Assembly (NCBI GenBank): GCA_032716605.1
Contig: CM064523.1
Span: 44,402,376 to 44,466,375 of the forward strand
Length of the DNA: 64,000 nucleotides
Source: Paralithodes platypus
Taxonomy: Eukaryota > Arthropoda > Malacostraca > Decapoda > Lithodidae
Reading direction: 5' to 3'
Within the stretch, counting starts at the first letter, position 1, and the number at the start of each line of letters is the position of its first letter. The notes under the pieces are model-generated. The model worked only from the letters and a program-made list of their open reading frames with translations, made no database searches and was not told where the DNA came from. Below are positions 23,384 to 32,134 of this stretch, one piece after another. A program made the translations under genes and the position numbers.

Positions 23384-23692
23384 GGAGGTAGGTGGGAGGG
23401 TGGGTAGAGCTATTTGGGACGGTGAGTAGGGAAGTAGGTGGGAGGTTGAGTAGGGAGGTAGTTGGGAGGGAGGGTAGAGGTATGTGGGAGAGTGGGTAGA
23501 GGTATGTGGGAGGGTGAATAGAGAGGTATGTATGGGAGGGTGGGTAGAGGTATGTGGGAGGGTGGATAGGGAGGTAGGTGGGTATGATATTAGGTGGAAT
23601 GGATGGTTGGTTGGAGGGTGGGAAGGTTGGTGAGAGGGTAGATAGGAAGGAAGGTGGAAGATTGGATAGGAAGCTGCATGGGAGGGAGGTAT
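23384..23692. repeat. G-rich minisatellite, fourth (degenerate) block
   Basis: This is the right-hand remnant of the array beyond the TIR transposon. Units are more diverged (TAGAGGTATGTGGGAGGGTG types) and fade out near 23690. Confidence 0.85.
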
Positions 23693-23862
23693 GTCCTATA
23701 TGGCTGTCTATGTAAATTACCGGTATATATTATATATTTTACAATATTTCAGGAAATTTATATCACAATCTATTGATTACTATATTACTATATTCCTCCA
23801 TTATATATGTAGGTTTACGTGTCGAATAATATATCTTGAGACAGGTTAAGTTACATATACAG

Positions 23863-23883
23863 TATATATATATATATATATAT
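23863..23883. repeat. (TA)n microsatellite
   Basis: About ten TA units in intronic DNA. Confidence 0.85.
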
Positions 23884-24126
23884 CGGAGACTGACCTGTGG
23901 GAAAGGTTTGATAAGAGGGAGCTATTGATATAATGTTAACTTCGAAGGTGTAGAATATGAACAACAATATTAATTAGTATAAGTATTGCGAGTGATGGAA
24001 TGAAAGGAAGGTTCACAATAGGGAAGGGAGGATTTGCATAGTTGTATACAAAGTTATATTGAGCTGCCTGACAAGAGTGAATACATCTGGTGGTATGTCT
24101 TTACCTGTCCCTGTTATTGTTATAGT

Positions 24127-24128
<2 letters not shown>

Positions 24129-24169
<41 letters not shown>
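24129..24169. repeat. (GA)n microsatellite
   Basis: About twenty AG units. The intron segment 23693-24587 around it has no other recognisable feature apart from the pyrimidine tract before the exon. Confidence 0.95.
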
Positions 24170-24171
<2 letters not shown>

Positions 24172-24587
24172 TAGTTGTACGTGATACAATAATTGTTTTG
24201 ATTATAGGAGAAATAATATATTCAAGTATACTGTATACAGTACTAATAATTGCTAAAATATTCAGAACATTTGTTTAGCTTTAATTTGCATACAAGTACA
24301 ATACTATTACGCAAAATTACTTTATTTACATGACTCTCAATCTTCCTTTATTCCATAAAATACTAATTAACTTTGCTCTTTCCATTTATTGCACCTGTTA
24401 CTGTATCCCTCTACTTCGTTGCTACAAGTAGATAATGTTTTTTGTTTTACATTATCGTTGTGTAAAAGCCCCTATTTCTCCCATGTTCGTGTATTTCTCT
24501 CCATACTCCTGTTTTTTCTTCAGTTTGCAATATTGTATTATTCATGACATTAACCTTTAATGTTCTGTTTTGGTACCCCTCCCACAG

Positions 24588-24726
24588 GTGTTGACCAACG
24601 GGTCCCTGGTGGTGTGGCCGTTCAGTGGTACAGAATACCGTCAGGATGTCCACGCCGCCGTGTACCAGTGCCGCGCCACCAACCCCACCGGTGTGGTCCT
24701 GGCGCCACCAACCACACTCAGGCCAG
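24588..24726 (+). CDS. Dscam-like gene: exon for the C-terminal half of Ig domain 1
   Basis: This 139-bp exon lies between acceptor CCCACAG and donor CCAG|GTGAG. It starts on a codon boundary and ends after one base of the next codon (phase 1), so the two exons together form a phase 1-1 Ig domain module. The translation begins VLTNGSLVVWPF, then EYRQDVHAAVYQCRATNPTG, carrying the second Ig cysteine in the YxC motif. The YRQ-VHA-VY-C pattern is the most characteristic part of Dscam Ig1. Joined to 4678-4877, it gives both cysteines and the core tryptophan of one complete Ig domain. In fly Dscam1 the next exons are the alternative exon 4 cluster. None is recognisable in the remaining 39 kb here. 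Confidence 0.87.
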
Positions 24727-25430
24727 GTGAGAAGGGAACAATGGCTAGTCTTAGTAGGGTGCCTTAGTAGGGAGTCTTATATTATATGGTGTGTTTTTGT
24801 AATACGTCTTCATAATTCATCTTCATCGAGCGTATAAGTAGGGTAGCTTTCTTGTTCACGTCCATAGATTGTATATGTAGGGCTTTTCAGCAGGATGGAT
24901 GTTACCACTGTATTGTCCTTTTATAACCTACCACACTCCGGGAAGCTGAGGGGATTGGGACATCATGGGAGAGGAATGGGAATAGTTCGACTTTTGTAGT
25001 GCATCTTCGTCGAGTATCTTTTTTTATTTGTTTAAGGGGTTTATGTAAGTGCGTTTTCATAGTCTTTATTGTTGTCCTTAGGTGCATCTTCTTGATTAAA
25101 GCGAATTTATAAGTAGAGCCTATTTGAATACAGGATGTTTAGGAAGGTAGGATATTTACCTATGTAGGGTGTGTCTATAGGCTCGGTATAGGGTGTCTGT
25201 TGAGCTGTCGACCCCAAGAGGTAAGGGTATACAGCTCCACCCAGGATAGCACTACTGTTGTGATGTTGAGAGACTTACTGATTTACCTGGATTTTACTCT
25301 CCCCCAGGCCCTTGGTTGTTGCTTGAACTCATTTCTATCTAACACACTATGTTAAGTATATATTAAATACTTAAGTTCACATGCTGCCAAACTAGGGCAA
25401 CAACAACAACAGCAATAAGAATAATATACA
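24727..25430 (+). other. Intronic DNA after the second Dscam exon
   Basis: No exon or mobile element with clear borders is recognised. Repeated short phrases such as TAGTAGGG and GTAGGGT give it a mildly repetitive look. Confidence 0.4.
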
Positions 25431-25900
25431 TAAGTCCTTGCATGACAGTGTGGTAATCCCGACTTACGGAGGCAAAGCATGGACGTTGGTGGAGAGACTC
25501 TGACCAAAAGTGAGAGGGATGGAAATGAGTTATTTGAGAAGTGCGTGCGGAGTTACATGGAGTGATAGACAGACGAATGAGGAAGTAAGAGGGAGGTGTG
25601 GTGTGGAGGTATATATGCTGGAAAGTGTGAAAAGGAACACCTTGAGATGGTTCGGCCATATGGAATGTATGGGAAGCGAGAGAATGGCTAAGAGGGTGTT
25701 CGAGAGCGATGTGGAAGGACAGAGAGGGAGAGGTAAACCGAGAGAGAGGTAGAAGGATGGAGTGATGAAGTATATGAATGAAGACGGTGCTGGTTGGGAG
25801 AAGGGGCATCGACTGACTGCGGACAGAGGTGCATGGGGGCGTTTCGTTCGTGGCCATCCCTTCGTGGATCACGGCATCAGGCAATAGATAGATAGATAGC
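25431..25900 (+). pseudogene. LINE family D, 3' fragment with (GATA)n tail
   Basis: This encodes only the extreme C-terminal part of a non-LTR reverse transcriptase. Recognisable pieces are SLHDSVVIP-like, TWSDRQTNEEVR, NTLRWFGHMECMGSERM and QRGRGKPRER. It ends in ATAGATAGATAGATAG, the same tail as the copy at 46495. Stops break the frame (for example after KPRER). Severe 5' truncation is typical of LINE insertions. The flanks AGCAATAAGAATAAT and AGCAGTAACAAAAT are only loosely similar, so a target duplication is not certain. Confidence 0.82.
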
Positions 25901-25949
25901 AGTAACAAAATATATAAGAAACATAATAGTACTAAACTAATACATTAAT

Positions 25950-26045
25950 TTCACTCCCAACATCAAACACCCACAATGAATTTAATGAAAGCATGGGATA
26001 CCACATGCATATCTTGATCACTCTAACCATGACACTACAACGAAA
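25950..26045 (-). mobile_element. tRNA-derived SINE, partial copy
   Basis: It shares the TTAATGAAAGCATG segment and the box A-like CACTCTAACCATGACACTACAA (read on the other strand) with the fuller copy at 26254-26368. The box B portion is missing. Borders are approximate. Confidence 0.6.
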
Positions 26046-26253
26046 GTGAAAGTTTAAGTACATGACTACGATTTTATATCCATTTATCGAAGACTGGATA
26101 TCAATTTACTCATGTACTCATACCCAACTGCACACTGAAAAGCGTTTTGTTCAAGTGAAAGGAAAGAACAATTTAGATTGCACAGATCTCATAGGACTGA
26201 CCTCGCTGTGAAATGTTCCTGAACCTATAGAAATAATCGAATTAATATATACA

Positions 26254-26368
26254 ACTCCCAACACCAAACACCTCTCAACGAAATTAATGAAAGCATGTGC
26301 TCTTCCCGCGATTCGAACCTGGGATACCATATACAGATCTAAAATACTCTAACCATTACACCACCAAT
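26254..26368 (-). mobile_element. tRNA-derived SINE
   Basis: On the minus strand a tRNA-like head carries an A box (GGTGTAATGGTTAGAG) and a perfect B box (GGTTCGAATC), spaced as in a pol III promoter. A SINE tail shared with the nearby partial copy follows. The acceptor stem and anticodon arm do not pair well enough for a working tRNA, so I call it a SINE. Confidence 0.75.
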
Positions 26369-26990
26369 ACAGTTAAAGGTTAAGCAATACCTAAAAGTAA
26401 GCCCCCCTTGACTCAAGAAATATAGGTGTCCCGGGTCTTTCTGGACGATAGGTAAACATGACAACTTACAAACGAACACACTCCACTCCGATTTAACACA
26501 TGTGGCTCGAACAGAAAAATTAACCTTTTGTAGTTTGATGTATCAACGTTACTTTTCGCTTTCCAATGCAATCACAGTTCTTTAAACGTCAGCCAAATCA
26601 AATATTATTGGTCAATTATTTGCGTGTAAACAATAATAAACCAATACGTATCTCATACAGTTATATTCAGCTTGAAAGGAATACAATTGGAAATAATTCA
26701 AACAATTTCCCCGAAGTGTAGGAAGCTCACAATATAAAAATAGAATATACTGTGTAAGCAATATTACTTATATTTACAAGACACTATTTCTTAACGAATT
26801 AAGGCCACAATGCAATGGATAGGTATTCAGATCGGCCAACTATATTCAATCCAAGCTATATCCCAACCCGAAGTCAAGATCGAGTACAGTTCTTCCAAAA
26901 TATAATGCTTACTTATAGTACCCCGGGAAATGTTATTACGTGTTTTATAAACCTCGCTAAGTAGCTGTTTTCTTAATTCTATAATTTAAA
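26369..26990. other. AT-rich non-coding DNA before the BEL/Pao insertion
   Basis: No gene or bordered repeat is seen. It ends in CCGTT (26991-26995), one half of the target duplication of the BEL/Pao element. Confidence 0.45.
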
Positions 26991-26995
26991 CCGTT

Positions 26996-27562
26996 TGTCG
27001 GGAATAGGGTAATGATCCCGACAGGTTTTGGTCCAATAGGACATTTGAATTTGGCGGTATCGTATCGCTTGTACGATTTCGGCTGGTTCTTTGTGTATTG
27101 TAGTTTATTCTTAAGTTAGGTTAAATATTAACTGTAATGTATAAATATCTACATCAGCTCTAGATGTATTATGAAACCAAGTTATGGGTTATAATTATTA
27201 TGAGCCGGCAGCCATATGTAATTTCGCGAAGCGATCGGAAGCCGGCCCTTCAGTTTCTCAAACAACACCGTACAGTCAACACCTCCTCCCCCAGCCCTGA
27301 CTCAACCCACAGTTCACCATGTGCTACAACTACTAATAATATTAACAACAGTCCTACATCACCAGTCCTCTAAGCTAAGTTCATTGTATCGATATTGTAT
27401 TATGTGAACATTCCTAAATGTCATGCAATTGAACTAGCCGCGTGTGGGGGACTGGATTACACCTATCAACGACTACGTCGTTGGTAATTATAATATAACT
27501 ATTTGTTGGGATATTTCATGTACCAGTGATATGTAATTTAACCTTTATCTAAATTCCCGATA
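26996..27562 (+). repeat. 5' LTR of the BEL/Pao element
   Basis: It starts TGTCGGGAAT and ends ATTCCCGATA, a terminal inverted repeat with a TA rather than CA end in both LTRs. The start motif is mirrored again at once (TGTCGGG ... TCCCGACA, 26996-27023), which could form a hairpin at the LTR tip. A 69-codon open frame inside the LTR is probably incidental. Confidence 0.95.
27140..27147 (+). promoter_or_regulatory. Candidate TATA box in the 5' LTR
   Basis: TATAAATA about 145 bp into the LTR is the best core-promoter match. The same site occurs in the 3' LTR. Transcription from it is inferred only. Confidence 0.45.
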
Positions 27563-27567
27563 AATAA

Positions 27568-27581
27568 TGGTCCTTCGTGCC
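27568..27581 (+). promoter_or_regulatory. Primer-binding site, tRNA-Tyr type
   Basis: TGGTCCTTCGTGCC lies five bases after the LTR. Its first ten bases complement the 3' end expected of animal tRNA-Tyr (CGAAGGACCA), whose acceptor stem begins CCUUC. The tRNA identity rests on known tRNA sequence, not on a match within the window. Confidence 0.65.
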
Positions 27582-28075
27582 CTAAAGCTTCCATGCCGTA
27601 GTACCGTTTTGTTTGCTTCCTTGACGCTTGTGGGCTTACAAATGGCTGCCGCCTCGCGCGTTGTTGGCCGACTGCCATTTCCCTAGTTTAGACCCAGCTT
27701 CTTCCCTCGTGTTTTTTACCGTTTCGGCGCCGTCCCTATCATTTTTGGGGCTAGTTTCCAGGTTTTTTTGGGCGTGTGATCCTTGGCGTTTTTTGGTGGG
27801 TTAGCTGGGCTGGAGATTGGGGTAGGGGTAATTTCGTCGGGCGCCATTTCGCGCTCATAGGCTAGGCTAGGCTGGGCAGTCTAGGCCTGCAGGTGTCTGT
27901 GGTGGCTATTCATTTCGCTTTGGTGGTGTGCCTGTGGTGTTAATTGTGTTTTGTCATTGTGGGACTCATTATTACTTTTGCTGGTGGGGAGGGTTCTCAT
28001 GTGACCTTTTATATTTAAATTTCATAATAGCCTAGGCCTAGTTGCTTAAAGTGGCGGTCATGAGAGTCGGTCTTT

Positions 28076-28130
28076 GTTAATTCCTAAGCGATTGACAGTT
28101 AATAGTCAGACCTCATGATTGTAGCTTAAC
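28076..28130 (+). repeat. Leader direct repeat, copy 1 (upstream of the SGNH ORF)
   Basis: The segment beginning GTTAATTCCTAAGCGATT and running through AGTCAGACCTCATGATTGTAG recurs at 28991-29041 with few differences. It ends about 96 bp before the SGNH ATG. The second copy ends 24 bp before the gag ATG. Confidence 0.88.
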
Positions 28131-28226
28131 CAACTAGGCTTACTTATAAAGGGCTTACAATAATTAGTGCTTCACCTTACCCTTTCTTTTAATGGATTTA
28201 GTATTTAATTCTTTTGTCAATACATC

Positions 28227-28847
28227 ATGGCTCAAAGGAACCATCCCACAGCTGCGTCAGGAAGTAGCATTGGGGTGAATTTTACACCAACCTCCTCATA
28301 CAATCAGAGCCCTGGGAAAGTGGTGGGTATATTAGGCCACAGTTATGTTGGTCGCCTAGGGGTTTCCCGCCGAGAGTTTTATGACCCGGGTTTTGTAGTG
28401 AGGGTGTTTAGTGCCCCAGGAGCCACTCTCGATAATATCAGGTCCCAACCATCCTGGGATGGTCTTTTGAGCCTAAGGCCCGAGATCACTGTATTAGTGT
28501 TAGGCGGTAACGACATCGTCTCTGGGGTAGTCCCGCAGGAGCTCGCGGCTAAGATCCAGGAGTTGACCTATGAGATTGAGGCATCCACGAATGGCCGCTG
28601 TCTTGTATTGGGATTAGAGCAGAGGGAGTCTCCTCGGGGTATACTGGCAGGCGAATACCACAAGGTGAAGAACTCGGTCAATGCTCTCCTCAAGAGGAAA
28701 TACAAGCACCTTGGTGGTCGATTCTCCCCATATAGTTTTGGGAGCCAGTATATGTCCGAGGACGGCGTCCACCTCACCAATGAAGGCAGCGATCGTTTGT
28801 TGGCCCAGGTCATTAAGATGGTAAGGGACTATCTTGCGTCGCAGTAG
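28227..28847 (+). CDS. SGNH/GDSL-type hydrolase ORF within the BEL/Pao element
   Basis: This intact 206-codon ORF starts at the first ATG after the leader repeat and ends TAG. It has the SGNH blocks in order: the nucleophile block GHSYVGRL (about residues 37-44), a block II glycine in APGATLDN (about 68-75), block III GGNDIV (about 92-97) with glycine and asparagine, and block V DGVHLT (about 180-185) with the Asp-His pair. All four catalytic residues are therefore present. The alternating hydrophobic strand before GHS (KVVGILG) and TVLVLGGND fit the flavodoxin-like fold. SGNH enzymes are esterases, lipases or acetylhydrolases. The substrate here is unknown. There is no signal peptide, so action in the cytoplasm or in virus-like particles is likely. 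It lies between 5' LTR and gag and stays intact while gag-pol is broken. It could be made from spliced RNA or by upstream initiation. Confidence 0.85.
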   Translation: MAQRNHPTAASGSSIGVNFTPTSSYNQSPGKVVGILGHSYVGRLGVSRREFYDPGFVVRVFSAPGATLDNIRSQPSWDGLLSLRPEITVLVLGGNDIVSGVVPQELAAKIQELTYEIEASTNGRCLVLGLEQRESPRGILAGEYHKVKNSVNALLKRKYKHLGGRFSPYSFGSQYMSEDGVHLTNEGSDRLLAQVIKMVRDYLASQ

Positions 28848-28990
28848 TCGGTCTCCTCATAGATAGCCCCAGTGTACTTTATGTTGTTGTCTAGTCAGAT
28901 AATTTCCTTTCGTTAGTTTATATTAAGGGGACTGTAGGTATTATGTAATTCCTTTTGAGTAAATTTCTTGAGTAGTGGGGGTTTGCCGCT

Positions 28991-29041
28991 GTTGATTCCT
29001 AAGCGATTAACGGTTTGTAGTCTGACCTCATTGTAGTTTAA
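28991..29041 (+). repeat. Leader direct repeat, copy 2 (upstream of gag)
   Basis: GTTGATTCCTAAGCGATTAA then GTAGTCTGACCTCATTGTAG matches 28076-28130, three bases shorter near its end. The pair brackets the SGNH ORF. Confidence 0.88.
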
Positions 29042-29065
29042 GTTGCTTAAAATTAAACCTTAACG

Positions 29066-30631
29066 ATGACAGATTTGAAGAAACTTAAGATTCTTAAGGG
29101 AGGGATGAAGGGAAGTTTAAATAGAGGTTTAAGAGATCTTGATGAATTTTTAATAAGTGCCACGGCTGATCAGATAAAAGGTAAAATTGCTACTGTTACT
29201 AAATCGCTAGCAACTTATGATAGTTATTCTCAGCAGGTATATGGTTTATTGACAGTTACTGACGATGTGGAAGAAGAAATGTCGGCAGATTTTGAGTACT
29301 TTGAGGACGTTAATACAGCCTTAGCCAGACTATCTTCCACCCAAGAATCAACCTCTGTTAAGGATACCGGTACACCAAAGGCGACTGGTTTTAACCTGCC
29401 GAAGCTTACTTTGCCTACCTTTTCCGGGGATTCGGCTACCTGGACTGGATTTTGGGATATTTTTGAGTGTTCCATCCATCATCATAAAACACTCACGTCC
29501 ATCCAAAGGTTCACATATCTCCGTGGTCAATTGAAAGGGGAGGCATTGAAGCTAATCGATGGGTACAAGCTAGAAGCTACCAGCTACGAGTCTGCAGTAG
29601 AGTTGCTGAAGAGAACTTACGGGAGAGTGGATGTCATCAAGACTGCGTTAATTACTAAGTTCTTCACGCTAGATCCTCCATCCTATGATGTGACGGCCCT
29701 AAAGGAGTACTATGCCTCCTTTGAGAGCCTCCTCCGATCTATGGAGACAATGGCCGTCACCAAGGAGGAGATATTTAGTGTGAATATCTTGAATAAAATA
29801 CCCTCTCCCCTAAGGGAAATCTTAAGACGACAACTAAGCGTCTCTCCACTAAACTTGGAAGCGTTGGTGCAGGTGTACCAGACTGAAGTCTTCAATATGG
29901 AGAGTACTGGACACTACCGACAAGTGGAGATTTCGCCATCTACTGCAGCTTTCCCGGTACAGACTTCTCCTAAACAGAAAAGGCCAATATCATTAGGTTG
30001 TAAGTTGTGCAGTGTCCACGGTCATCTGTGGTATCAGTGTCCTAAGTATCCTAAGGCTACACAGAAGATTAGCAAGGCTAAATCGCTTAAGTTATGTACC
30101 AGCTGTCTGGCAAGAGACCACTTCAACAGTACCTGCACCAATTCCTACATCAAACCTTGTAAGTATTGCAAGGGGAAACATTGGTTTTCCCTTTGCACCC
30201 AGTCTGATCGGCACGACGGCAAAGAAAAGGGGAGAACCCCCAAAGAGTCACATGAGAAAAGTAAGAGCGAGGGTGATAAAGTATCTGCCATGTCCATTGC
30301 TTCTCGAGAATGTCAATTGCTTCCTACTATGATGCTGCCAGTAGTGGGGAGTAATAATAATACTATAATGACGCGCACCTTACTTGACCAGTGCTCAGAG
30401 AGGTCATTCGTTCTGCGGTCATCATTACCCCAGCTCAAGTGTACCAGCAAGGGTCAAGAGAATTTGCGTCTCCATGGTTTCACTGGTGAAATAGATTCCA
30501 GTGACTATGATGTAGTGGAGATTTCCTATGTTTATAGAAAAAAGGTATGTCCCATCAAGGCTGTTGTGGTCGACACACTACCCAGTTTCTATATAGCATC
30601 AGAGATTCAACCACATTTGAAATATCTCTGA
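29066..30631 (+). CDS. BEL/Pao Gag and protease ORF
   Basis: 521 codons from ATG to an in-frame TGA (30629-30631). The N-terminal part carries a DUF1759-like Gag core: LPKLTLPTFSGDSATWTGFW at about 111-130, then a helix-rich stretch through LLKRTYGRVD. Three cysteine-histidine knuckles follow: CKLCSVHGHLWYQC, CTSCLARDHFNSTC and CKYCKGKHWFSLC. An aspartic protease begins at TRTLLDQCSERSFV, where D is the candidate catalytic residue in place of the usual DSG/DTG. Gag would assemble the particle and bind RNA, and the protease would cut the polyprotein. The stop falls just after the protease, in the same frame as the downstream RT, where BEL/Pao elements usually read straight through. It is either a mutation or a readthrough signal. 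Confidence 0.9.
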   Translation: MTDLKKLKILKGGMKGSLNRGLRDLDEFLISATADQIKGKIATVTKSLATYDSYSQQVYGLLTVTDDVEEEMSADFEYFEDVNTALARLSSTQESTSVKDTGTPKATGFNLPKLTLPTFSGDSATWTGFWDIFECSIHHHKTLTSIQRFTYLRGQLKGEALKLIDGYKLEATSYESAVELLKRTYGRVDVIKTALITKFFTLDPPSYDVTALKEYYASFESLLRSMETMAVTKEEIFSVNILNKIPSPLREILRRQLSVSPLNLEALVQVYQTEVFNMESTGHYRQVEISPSTAAFPVQTSPKQKRPISLGCKLCSVHGHLWYQCPKYPKATQKISKAKSLKLCTSCLARDHFNSTCTNSYIKPCKYCKGKHWFSLCTQSDRHDGKEKGRTPKESHEKSKSEGDKVSAMSIASRECQLLPTMMLPVVGSNNNTIMTRTLLDQCSERSFVLRSSLPQLKCTSKGQENLRLHGFTGEIDSSDYDVVEISYVYRKKVCPIKAVVVDTLPSFYIASEIQPHLKYL

Positions 30632-32134
30632 AGCAAGGGGTATAAACTGGCTGATGATCAACTCTCTGCTAACAATGGTATTATGCTACTGGTCGGAGCT
30701 GATTATTACTACGACCTGGTTCACCCTGGATATCGGCGGGTAGATAAGCTTATAATGCTCCCCACGATCCAAGGGTATGCCATTTCTGGATCCTATGCTA
30801 CTTCCTCTAAAGACACACAGGTGGAGGTGGTTACGGTCCTCAAGGTAGCAGTAAGCCCCATAGATAAATATATTAGGCCAAAGGTGCCTGATAATACATG
30901 TACTGATATAGATAAGCTATGGGACTTGGACAATATTGGAATTGACCCACATGAACTTGATTGTGAGTCCAAGCTAGCGTTAAGCTCGTATGAAGAGACT
31001 GTAACGTATGACTCTGGCAAGAGTCAGTATGTGGTAAGGCTCCCTTGGAATGATAACAAGAGTAAATTACCTACTAATTTCCATCTAGCACTTGGTAGGT
31101 TACGTGGGCTTCAGAAGCAGTTTGTCAAGGATCCAAGTTATTGCGAGACTTATGCGGCAGTTTTGGCCGAGCAGGTACAACGTGGATTTGTGGAGAGAGT
31201 AGATCTCAGTGAGTATGGGGATAACATCCATTACCTTGCTCACCATGGGATTAAAAAGGACAGTTCCACCACTCCTGTTCGTATTGTGTATGACTGCTCT
31301 GCTAAATCCAGTGATCGCTCCTATAGCCTGAATGATTGTCTGTACACGGGTCCGTCCCTGGTCTCTGATCTAGCGCAAATTATGTTGCGCTTCAGATGTC
31401 ATAAGTTTGCATGGGTCGCCGATATTGAGAAGGCCTTCCTGATGCTTCAACTCCATCGTGAAGACAGGGACTCGACAAGATTTTTATGGCCACGGGACCC
31501 AATGGATCTAGATTCGGAGTACCTGGTCTACAGGTTCAGAGTCGTCTTATTCGGGGCGACCTGTCCCCAGTTCCTTCTCAACGCTACTATCTTGCATCAT
31601 CTTGAGGAGGCTGGACTAGATCCTGACTTCAAGAATGAGATCAAGCAGGAGATCTATGTGGACAATCTTCAAGGCACCGGAGACAATGAAGATTTATTGC
31701 TCAAGAGATGCTGGGAGATCCGCGATATATTTGCCAAGGCTCATTTATACTTAGGAGAATGGGCCACTAATAGTGATCTTTTGAAAGGTCAATTTGCTTC
31801 TGACGGTGTAGCTACTGAGAATAGTGAGGTGAAGTTTTTAGGCCACAAATGGGACACTACCACAGATTGTATATCCTTCTGTCACACCCCATGCGGCAGT
31901 GAGCTTATGACCAAGCGGAACTGCTTAAGCTTGTCAGCGAGGTTGTTTGATCCCCTAGGTTTTTTGCTGCCTGTAACAATCCGTGCTCGTATGTTTTTAC
32001 AGCAACTGTGGCGGCTAAAACTAGATTGGGATACGTCCCTCCCGATTGAGTTACAAGATACTTGGCGGTTGATTCGGTCGGACCTTTCCACATGTTGCAA
32101 GGTCCAACTTAATCGTCAGGTTATTAGTGGTTAA
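30632..32134 (+). pseudogene. BEL/Pao reverse transcriptase segment of pol
   Basis: It continues in the Gag-protease frame after the TGA and runs to a TAA at 32132-32134. RT landmarks are RIVYDCSAKS, LNDCLYTGPSLV, WVADIEKAFLML (motif A, with D), FRVVLFGATCPQF and EIYVDNLQGTGD (motif C). The last has Asn where most RTs have a second Asp; the relative at 53356 has YIDN at the same place. The thumb region and Peptidase_A17-type connector follow (KFLGHKWDT, RLFDPLGFLLPV). With stops at both ends this segment cannot give the full Pol from a simple frame. Confidence 0.88.

Larger units (their letters stand above)
4878..24587 (+). other. 19.7-kb intron within Ig1 of the Dscam-like gene
   Basis: The donor GTCAGT (4878) and acceptor CCTCCCACAG (to 24587) bracket the interval, and the exons join in frame at phase 0. 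The intron holds about 9.5 kb of G-rich minisatellite, two LINE-A copies, a TIR transposon, a hAT-like MITE and two TTAA-flanked MITEs. No further Dscam-like exon is recognisable inside. The alternative is that the two exons are from a decayed or misassembled locus, but their clean splice sites argue against this. Confidence 0.75.

Noticed and set aside
26254..26368. Functional tRNA gene on the minus strand
   Set aside because: A and B boxes are present but the stems do not pair properly, and a partial copy with the same tail lies nearby, so it is a SINE.
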